From an uncultured Roseburia sp. (GTDB lineage Bacteria; Bacillota; Clostridia; Lachnospirales; Lachnospiraceae): 6,929 nt of DNA. The stretch covers positions 1 to 6,929 of the forward strand of contig CAMGET010000066.1 in the NCBI GenBank assembly GCA_946055175.1, given 5' to 3'. The first letter of the stretch is position 1. Every line of letters starts with the position of its first letter. A program made the translations under genes and the position numbers. A model generated the notes under the pieces. It was not told the origin of the DNA. It saw nothing but the letters and a program-made list of their open reading frames with translations, and ran no database searches. Shown here piece by piece: positions 1-5,477 of this stretch.

Positions 1-1124
1 AGTGGTATTACCTTTTGTGTAATTACTATCTTATATCGTTTTCGCGCGAATAAAACAATCATAACCACTACAATAACTGCTATCATAAACCAGATAGGTG
101 CATTGTTAAGTGCACTTAAGTTTCCCCGAATTGCATATATTGCTTCCATAAGCCAGCCTTCGGAAGATTTTGCTCCGTCCAATTCTCCGGTCATGCGGTA
201 ATTTGCCATCTCCATTGCATCTGAAAACGTATTCTCACCGGTCAAAAGGTAAGAAATCAGCCATTTTCCACTCCACATTCCGGCGTATCCGGTTCCCCAC
301 GACATGGAATTTTTTATCATTTCAATGATACTCTTTTTCAACGTAAAACCGCCTATCATTAAAATTAAAATCAGTGGTACTCCAAGTCCAACCATCGGAT
401 AGGTCAGGAAATCAAAATATGCGGTTACAATTCCAATCCATAGAAAAAGTTTCCAGCATTTGTCCGCATTATGGGGACCATACCATTTTAAGACGGCCAG
501 CATAGCAAGCAGCATCATATAATAAATAGCCGAATATTGAAAACACATTCCGATTGTAATCGGATTTAGTACACATACCGTTGGCACAAAGGCAAAAGCA
601 TATTGATTTCCCAGCTTTTTTGCTAATTGTAGCATCACTGCAACCAGTAAAAACAACTGCATAAAGGCATTTATGGTTTTAACAGAGGAAAGACTAAACA
701 GCAGCAAAGCCGGTTTCAGCCAAATTAAGTATCCATGCCAGTAACGCGGATAGTTGATGATTGCGGAAACCTTCTGCTCATCCGTAAGTAATTCTTCTAC
801 TAATGAGCCGGTCATGGATTCCTCATATCTGGTATACGGATTCATCATTGCATCTTCCACTACAGAACCGGTTCCCCGGAAAATCGCATTATTTATCATA
901 ATCGAATCAGTAAAGTTATCTGTAATAGAATAAACGAATCCCGGTGCCCACTGCGTTTGGTCTGCCCTATCCTCATCCATAGAAATCGATTCTCTTACAT
1001 GCTCTCTCATTGGATCTACCGGCAAAAGGTATACTGCAATCATAAGCAGTGTGCCGATTGCGATTGCCGCAATCAGACACCCCACCATATATCCGGTTGT
1101 TTTCATGACTTTCCTATCCTTCAT
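1..1124 (-). CDS. Multi-pass membrane protein of unknown function, 3' end outside window
   Basis: An open frame with no stop runs from an ATG at 1124-1122 to the window edge, giving 374 visible residues; the C-terminus is missing. The start is supported by an AAAGGTGG ribosome binding site 5 nt upstream. Residues about 13-34 form one hydrophobic helix. A polar stretch of roughly 90 residues follows (about 36-125), probably extracytoplasmic, containing DEDRAD and DNFTDSIM. It ends at YPRYWHGY (125-132). Further hydrophobic segments lie at about 134-146, 150-168, 175-212, 226-258 and 344-360. One membrane helix, a large outer loop, then many helices is a layout seen in GT-C-type polyprenyl-linked glycosyltransferases. 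That is only a resemblance in architecture, and I do not recognise the family. It lies 32 nt after the metG stop with no visible terminator, so it is probably co-transcribed with metG. Coding is sure; function is unknown. Confidence 0.85.
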   Translation of the reverse strand, partial: MKDRKVMKTTGYMVGCLIAAIAIGTLLMIAVYLLPVDPMREHVRESISMDEDRADQTQWAPGFVYSITDNFTDSIMINNAIFRGTGSVVEDAMMNPYTRYEESMTGSLVEELLTDEQKVSAIINYPRYWHGYLIWLKPALLLFSLSSVKTINAFMQLFLLVAVMLQLAKKLGNQYAFAFVPTVCVLNPITIGMCFQYSAIYYMMLLAMLAVLKWYGPHNADKCWKLFLWIGIVTAYFDFLTYPMVGLGVPLILILMIGGFTLKKSIIEMIKNSMSWGTGYAGMWSGKWLISYLLTGENTFSDAMEMANYRMTGELDGAKSSEGWLMEAIYAIRGNLSALNNAPIWFMIAVIVVVMIVLFARKRYKIVITQKVIP

Positions 1125-1156
1125 CCCTGCCACCTTTTCTTTTGCAGACTATTTCA

Positions 1157-3154
1157 TTAGCAGATTTCCGCTCCGCTTGGCATCTTCTTTTCCGGTACCA
1201 TTAATGCCAATTCGCCGTTTTCATCTTCGGCGCATAGCAACATACCTTCAGACAAAACGCCTGCTAATTTTGCCGGTTTTAAGTTTACTAAAACCATGAC
1301 CTTCTTGCCCACCATTTCTTCCGGTGAGTAGTCTTTGCGGATGCCGGAAACAATCTGTTTTACCTGGCTTCCGATTTTCACCTGAGAACACAGAAGTTTT
1401 TTGGATTTTTCTACCGCTTCGCAGGCAATGATTTCTCCGACCTGGAACTGCATTTTCATGAAGTCTTCGTATGTGATTTCTTCCTTGGCTTCGATATCGA
1501 TTGCTGCCTCCTCTGCTTTTGTATCTGCATCTGCCCCACCGGCTAGTTTTTTCTGCTCTGCTTCAAACTCCGCCTTCTGGGCAGCCTGAATGGCTTCTAC
1601 CTTCGGCATAATCTCTTTTATATCCAGACGGGCAAATAAGATTTCCGGTGTCTCGGTTACCTTAGTTCCGCTTTCGTATAAACCGAATTTGTCCACATCA
1701 TCAAACTCACGTAAGCTTGTGTGAAGCTGATCCACAATACGCTCTGCGGTTTCCGGCAGGAAGCTGTGAAGTAAGCTTGCACCTATGGTAATGGATTCGG
1801 TTAAGTTATATAACACTTCTGCCAGACGGTCTTTGCTGGCTTCGTCTTTTGCAAGCGTCCAGGGTGTGGTCTCGTCGATGTATTTGTTGCAGCGTCTGAA
1901 CAAATCAAAGACAACTGTAATCGCATCTGCTACACGAAGCTTTTCCATCTTCTCTTCTACTTTTGCTCTGGTTCCGGTTACGACTGCTTTTAAGTCCTCA
2001 TCCACAGCATCTGTTACGCCTGTGCTTTTTACCACGCCATCAAAGTATTTATTGCTCATGGAGATGGTACGGTTTACAAGGTTTCCTAAAATATTGGCAA
2101 GGTCTGAATTGAATCGCTCTACGACCAGTTCCCAGGTGATGATACCATCGTTTTCAAACGGCATCTCGTGCAGTACGAAGTAACGGGTAGCATCCACGCC
2201 GAATAAATCTACCATATCATCGGCATAAATGACATTTCCCTTTGACTTACTCATCTTATCGCCGCCCTGCAGTAACCATGGGTGTCCAAATACCTGCTTT
2301 GGCAGCGGCAGGTCTAATGCCATCAAAAAGATTGGCCAGTAAATGGTATGGAAACGGACGATGTCCTTTCCGATTAAGTGTAAGTCCGCCGGCCAGTTTT
2401 TCTCAAATAACTCACTGGAGCCATCCGGGTCATAGCCGATTTTTGTGATATAGTTGGTAAGAGCATCAAGCCATACATAAACCACGTGCTTTGGGTCAAA
2501 GTCTACCGGAATTCCCCAGCTAAAGGAGGTTCTGGATACACAAAGGTCCTGTAAGCCCGGTAAGAGGAAGTTGTTCATCATCTCGTTTTTACGGGATACC
2601 GGTTGAATGAAATCCGGATGGGTGTTGATATGCTCGATTAAACGGTCTGCATATTTGCTCATCTTAAAGAAATAAGCTTCTTCCTTTGCCGGTTTTACTT
2701 CACGTCCGCAGTCCGGACACTTACCGTCTACCAACTGGGACTCTGTCCAGAAGGATTCACACGGTGTACAGTAAAGTCCTTCGTAAGCGCCTTTGTAGAT
2801 ATCGCCCTGATCATATAATTTTTTGAAAATCTTCTTTACACATTTTTCATGGTCTTCATCGGTTGTACGGACAAAGTTGTCATAGTCTGTGTTCATCAAA
2901 TCCCAGATTCTCTTTACCTCACCGGCTACTTCATCTACATACTGCTTTGGTGTGATGCCTGCGGCTTCTGCCTTTTCCTGAATCTTCTGACCGTGTTCGT
3001 CTGTTCCGGTCTGGAAGTATACGTCATAGCCCTCTGCTTTTTTGTATCTTGCAATGGCATCTGCAAGTACGATTTCATAGGTGTTTCCAATGTGCGGTTT
3101 GCCTGATGTGTAGGCAATCGCTGTTGTCATATAAAATTTTCCTTTATTGCTCAT
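1157..3154 (-). CDS. metG: Methionyl-tRNA synthetase with C-terminal tRNA-binding domain
   Basis: This cytoplasmic enzyme joins methionine to tRNA-Met using ATP, supplying both initiator and elongator tRNA. The class I catalytic domain shows the HIGH-type motif as HIGN (residues 21-24) and KMSKS at 300-304. The connective insertion carries a zinc knuckle with two CxxC pairs (C129/C132 and C146/C149). The helical anticodon-binding domain covers roughly 345-510. A charged Ala/Glu/Lys-rich linker (about 518-558) leads to an EMAP-II/Arc1p-like tRNA-binding OB-fold domain at about 560-665, which in this family also serves dimerisation. The length of 665 residues matches full-length bacterial MetRS of the Bacillus type, and no key residue is missing. 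The start ATG is set by an AGGGAGGA ribosome binding site 6 nt upstream (3161-3168). Expression is probably controlled by the T-box leader just upstream. The stop is TAA. Confidence 0.98.
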   Translation of the reverse strand: MSNKGKFYMTTAIAYTSGKPHIGNTYEIVLADAIARYKKAEGYDVYFQTGTDEHGQKIQEKAEAAGITPKQYVDEVAGEVKRIWDLMNTDYDNFVRTTDEDHEKCVKKIFKKLYDQGDIYKGAYEGLYCTPCESFWTESQLVDGKCPDCGREVKPAKEEAYFFKMSKYADRLIEHINTHPDFIQPVSRKNEMMNNFLLPGLQDLCVSRTSFSWGIPVDFDPKHVVYVWLDALTNYITKIGYDPDGSSELFEKNWPADLHLIGKDIVRFHTIYWPIFLMALDLPLPKQVFGHPWLLQGGDKMSKSKGNVIYADDMVDLFGVDATRYFVLHEMPFENDGIITWELVVERFNSDLANILGNLVNRTISMSNKYFDGVVKSTGVTDAVDEDLKAVVTGTRAKVEEKMEKLRVADAITVVFDLFRRCNKYIDETTPWTLAKDEASKDRLAEVLYNLTESITIGASLLHSFLPETAERIVDQLHTSLREFDDVDKFGLYESGTKVTETPEILFARLDIKEIMPKVEAIQAAQKAEFEAEQKKLAGGADADTKAEEAAIDIEAKEEITYEDFMKMQFQVGEIIACEAVEKSKKLLCSQVKIGSQVKQIVSGIRKDYSPEEMVGKKVMVLVNLKPAKLAGVLSEGMLLCAEDENGELALMVPEKKMPSGAEIC

Positions 3155-3196
3155 AATGAGTCCTCCCTTTCGTTCTTGTCCTGCTCTATAAACGCA

Positions 3197-3236
3197 GAAA
3201 ATCCCGTCTTCTTAAATCTCTTTAAGAAGACGGGAT
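3197..3236 (-). terminator. T-box-controlled intrinsic terminator
   Basis: A perfect 16-bp stem (3236-3221 with 3216-3201) closes a 4-nt GAGA loop and is followed in the RNA by a short U run. Its 5' arm contains the CGUCUUC needed by the antiterminator. It should stop transcription before metG when tRNA-Met is charged. It is also the first clear terminator after the permease-ATPase-mgtC-like genes, so it may end read-through transcripts from them. The U tract is short (UUU or UUUU depending on the stem end). Confidence 0.93.
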
Positions 3237-3260
3237 ACCAGTATCTCGTGTTACCACTTC
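3226..3260 (-). promoter_or_regulatory. T-box antiterminator with 7-nt tRNA acceptor bulge
   Basis: GAAG (3260-3257) can pair with CUUC (3229-3226), and ACG (3249-3247) with CGU (3232-3230). These helices flank a 7-nt bulge, UGGUAAC (3256-3250). A GAUA/UAUC hairpin caps the structure. This is the standard T-box antiterminator layout, where UGGN pairs with the free NCCA end of uncharged tRNA. The usual bulge is UGGNACC, so the A at the sixth position is a variant. The 3' arm (CGUCUUC) is also part of the terminator stem, so the two structures exclude each other, as expected for a transcriptional switch. Confidence 0.88.
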
Positions 3261-3294
3261 TCTTCGCCCATGCCTCACGACATGCGCCTTAACA

Positions 3295-3441
3295 GGTGTC
3301 AATGTTACTGCTCACATGTGACCAGTAACATGTGATTTCTGCATGCAAATTCGCTTCGCGAAGCAGAAATCACCACTTGAATCACTTTCTTACGCATCCA
3401 GACAGCAAGTGTCTGTCTGCTGAACAGTATTCCTCTTAACA
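3295..3441 (-). other. Extra hairpin-rich segment in the T-box, possible small insertion
   Basis: Between Stem IIA and Stem III this leader carries about 140 nt that a compact T-box does not need. The segment begins with TGTTAAG (3441-3435), and the same 7 nt recurs just beyond it at 3294-3288. Joining the two copies would leave Stem IIA followed closely by Stem III and the antiterminator, a usual layout. Inside are a 7-bp hairpin (3399-3405 with 3413-3419, 7-nt loop) and the compound palindrome listed separately. It encodes no credible protein. The direct repeat could be a target-site duplication from a mobile element, but 7 nt may also be chance, and I see no clear terminal inverted repeats. 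Confidence 0.45.
3302..3373. repeat. Compound palindrome: 30-nt palindrome joined to 11-bp hairpin
   Basis: Positions 3302-3331 form a near-perfect palindrome. The 9-nt arms ATGTTACTG and CAGTAACAT enclose the 10-nt perfect palindrome TCACATGTGA, with one C/C mismatch on each side of it. Directly abutting is an 11-bp inverted repeat (GTGATTTCTGC at 3332-3342, its complement at 3363-3373) with 20 nt between the arms, which itself holds the palindrome GCTTCGCGAAGC (3353-3364). As RNA, both would fold into stable hairpins side by side within the metG leader. The form resembles REP-like or MITE-like intergenic units; copy number elsewhere in the genome cannot be seen here. Confidence 0.8.
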
Positions 3442-3656
3442 TCTTCCGCTATAACAGGCGGTCCCGTCAGAACTTATCCTCACCGGTTCAGTCCTGCCAC
3501 TCCAAAGCCATCTTCCATCTGTCCTTGCTCATTTCCTCTCAGCACATGCTGTCCCTTCCGCAAAAACTATTGCTTGTGACAACCGGGAAACCTCTCTGTA
3601 AAGTTTAAACAAATGTACTCTCTTTTTCCTCGTGTTTGTTGTTTTACGCTTTTTTA

Positions 3657-3685
3657 AGATTAACACGGAAAAATGGGAAAGTCAA
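3657..3685 (-). promoter_or_regulatory. Sigma-A-type promoter for the metG leader
   Basis: TTGACT (-35, 3685-3680) and TAATCT (-10, 3662-3657) are separated by 17 nt. This gives five and four matches to TTGACA and TATAAT with ideal spacing. Transcription would start near 3650, within a run of A residues. That places the AGUA and AGAGAG motifs of the T-box within the first 60 nt of RNA, where Stem I belongs. The -35 box overlaps the stop codon of the mgtC-like gene (3684-3682). Confidence 0.75.
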
Positions 3686-4365
3686 GATATTACCTCGAAT
3701 GCTTCTACCTCTGTAATCCCGGTAAAAATCCCCACAATTTCTTCTCTGCTGTAATTTGCAGGAATTACCACCTGGCAGCGGATTTGGAACTCATTTTTCC
3801 CCTTCCGCTCCCATTTGAACTGATGCATACAGATACTGTACTGTTCAAGTTCTTTCGTTATTGTTTCAAAAGCACTCTTTTCATTTGCCACCCGGAATAC
3901 AATCTGTGCTCTCGTCGCCTGTTTCACAATCCGCAGATTCTTATGGAATACCATCTGGATAAGCAGCACCAGAAGCGTTGTTATCATGCTTAACGCATAC
4001 ATACCCGCTCCTGCCGCCATGCCGATTCCCACCGTAACCCAGACGCCTGCCGCCGTTGTCATACCGCTGACGTACCCCTGCTTTCCGGTAAAAATAATAC
4101 CGCCGCCAAGGATACCGATTCCGGTAATGATTCCCGCCGCTACACGGGAAACATCATAAGATACTCCCGGCTGTCCAAGTACATCAAAAAAGCCATGTTT
4201 GGAAATAATCATCATAAGTGCCGCTGCCAGCGCAATCATCATATGTGTTCTGGTGCCTGCCACCTTAGTCCGCTGCTGACGTTCAATTCCGATAATTCCC
4301 CCGCAGATACAGGCAAGCACAATCCGAATCAAATACGGCAACTGTTCCATTATATATGCTTGCAT
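3682..4365 (-). CDS. MgtC/SapB (YhiD) family membrane protein
   Basis: This 227-residue protein has the family's usual length and layout. The N-terminal membrane domain has hydrophobic segments at about 9-27, 41-55, 74-93 and a long stretch at 103-140. It contains the conserved IGIERQQR (25-32) and the RVAAGIITGIGILGGG signature (74-89). A soluble C-terminal part (about 150-227) has the alternating strand and helix pattern of the ACT-like domain found in longer members. MgtC in Salmonella is tied to growth in low magnesium and to virulence, partly by acting on the ATP synthase. The role of Gram-positive relatives is not settled, so no transport activity is assigned. The ATG has an AGGAG site 8 nt upstream. 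It begins 34 nt after the ATPase stop and probably belongs to that operon. Its stop overlaps the metG promoter, and no terminator of its own is visible. Confidence 0.93.
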   Translation of the reverse strand: MQAYIMEQLPYLIRIVLACICGGIIGIERQQRTKVAGTRTHMMIALAAALMMIISKHGFFDVLGQPGVSYDVSRVAAGIITGIGILGGGIIFTGKQGYVSGMTTAAGVWVTVGIGMAAGAGMYALSMITTLLVLLIQMVFHKNLRIVKQATRAQIVFRVANEKSAFETITKELEQYSICMHQFKWERKGKNEFQIRCQVVIPANYSREEIVGIFTGITEVEAFEVIS

Positions 4366-4399
4366 AATCTCTTCTCCTCACCTGTCAATCCGTGTAAGC

Positions 4400-5476
4400 C
4401 TAGATAATATGAATGTCACATGCATCGAATTTCACATATGCCATATCACCCACACGATAAATTTTCTTATGCTTTGGGTTGAAATCCGTAATCTTTACCA
4501 GCGTATCCCCAACCGTCACATGATAGTTCTGGTAGGAACCCATGAAGCAGCTCATCACTACCTTACAAGGCAGCTGTCCCTCATCCGCAAGCACTGCCGA
4601 CTCAGGTCTTAAAACTACCGTATAGGTATTGCCCACAGTAAAGCTTCCCGCATTTTCCACCGAAATTCTGCAGCCGCTAATATCGAGTTCACCGTTTTCC
4701 CCATCCTTGCTCACAAGCTCGCCTTTCAGGAAATTCGCCTCACCGATGAAATCCGCAACGAATTCATCTGCCGGATGATAATAAATCTCCTGTGGTGTAC
4801 CAATCTGGGTAACAACACCCTTGTTCATAATGATAATCTGGTCGGAAAGTGCCATTGCCTCACTCTGGTCATGTGTGACATAGACAGCCGTGATTCCGAC
4901 GCGTTGCTGAATATTACGAATCTCGGTACGCATTGACACACGCAGCTTCGCATCCAGATTGGATAGGGGCTCATCGAAAAGGAGTACGCTAGGCTCTACC
5001 ACAAGCGCCCTTGCCAGAGCGACACGCTGCTGCTGGCCGCCGGAAAGCTGATTCGTCATACGCCCCTCCATACCGCTAAGTTCTACCAAATCCAGAATAT
5101 CCATCACCTTTTTTCGAATAACATCCTTATCCATCTTGCGCAGCTTCAGTCCGTAAGCCACATTGTCAAAAACATTATAATGTGGAAACAATGCATAGCT
5201 CTGGAACACCATCGCCGTGTCACGCTTATTCGGGGTCAATTCATTAATTGCTTCATTCCCCAGATAGATTTCTCCCTCGTCCGGGCTCTCAAAGCCTGCA
5301 ATCATACGAAGTGTTGTTGTCTTACCGCAACCGGAAGGTCCAAGCAGTGTCACAAAACTGCCCGGCTCAATCACCAGATTGGCATCGTTGACTGCCTTGA
5401 AATCCTTTCCCGTTTTCGGGTCCTGATATATTTTTGAAATATGCTCTAACCGAATGCCCTTGGATTCTGTCAACAT
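4400..5476 (-). CDS. ABC transporter ATP-binding protein, FbpC/PotA-like
   Basis: This cytoplasmic ATPase powers import through the permease encoded just upstream. All nucleotide-binding motifs are intact: Walker A GPSGCGKT (46-53), Q-loop Q92, signature LSGGQ (144-148), Walker B VLLFDEP (164-170), D-loop SNLD (172-175) and the switch histidine H202. The C-terminal region (about 240-356) fits a TOBE-type regulatory domain, including the FIGEANFL junction (243-250) typical of FbpC/PotA proteins. At 358 residues it has the usual length for this subfamily. Pairing with a fused two-domain permease favours the ferric-iron FbpBC/SfuBC group. Related systems carry polyamines, thiamine or 2-aminoethylphosphonate, so the substrate is not certain. 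The gene starts 1 nt after the permease stop, implying translational coupling and fixed stoichiometry. Confidence 0.96.
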   Translation of the reverse strand: MLTESKGIRLEHISKIYQDPKTGKDFKAVNDANLVIEPGSFVTLLGPSGCGKTTTLRMIAGFESPDEGEIYLGNEAINELTPNKRDTAMVFQSYALFPHYNVFDNVAYGLKLRKMDKDVIRKKVMDILDLVELSGMEGRMTNQLSGGQQQRVALARALVVEPSVLLFDEPLSNLDAKLRVSMRTEIRNIQQRVGITAVYVTHDQSEAMALSDQIIIMNKGVVTQIGTPQEIYYHPADEFVADFIGEANFLKGELVSKDGENGELDISGCRISVENAGSFTVGNTYTVVLRPESAVLADEGQLPCKVVMSCFMGSYQNYHVTVGDTLVKITDFNPKHKKIYRVGDMAYVKFDACDIHII

Positions 5477-5477
5477 A

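Larger units (their letters stand above)
3197..3650 (-). promoter_or_regulatory. T-box riboswitch leader of metG (tRNA-Met responsive)
   Basis: This transcribed leader senses uncharged tRNA and controls read-through into metG. In transcript order it shows AGUA (3619-3616) and AGAGAG (3597-3592), typical of the Stem I S-turn and AG bulge. A candidate AUG specifier sits in GGAAAUGAG at 3532-3530. Stem II is a 7-bp hairpin (3496-3490 with 3474-3468) whose loop begins GAAC. A CCGC/GCGG hairpin (3461-3446) fits Stem IIA, and Stem III covers about 3287-3266. The antiterminator and terminator follow. The bulge UGGU would pair with the ACCA end of tRNA-Met, agreeing with the AUG specifier and the downstream gene. 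T-box identity is firm; the exact Stem I fold is tentative because I could not find a convincing basal helix by eye. At about 450 nt before the terminator ends it is long for a T-box, owing to extra sequence between Stems IIA and III. Confidence 0.92.

Noticed and set aside
957..1299. Two overlapping plus-strand open frames
   Set aside because: They lie opposite the membrane protein and metG 3' end, lack good ribosome binding sites and look like no known protein.
1401..3106. Several plus-strand open frames, and a short minus-strand frame at 2935-3117
   Set aside because: All are shadows of metG, whose motifs and length are unambiguous.
3302..3419. A CRISPR array
   Set aside because: The repeats are inverted and unequal, with no regular spacers and no cas genes.
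3481..3505. GGTTCAGTCC on the plus strand resembling a tRNA T-arm
   Set aside because: No cloverleaf can be built around it, and on the minus strand it is explained by the T-box Stem II region.
3463..3592. Long-range pairing of GGUUUCCCG with CGGGACC as the base of Stem I
   Set aside because: It would enclose the Stem II hairpin and leave the AGUA motif outside; the assignment with AGUA and AGAGAG in the 5' strand and AUG in the 3' strand fits T-box order better.
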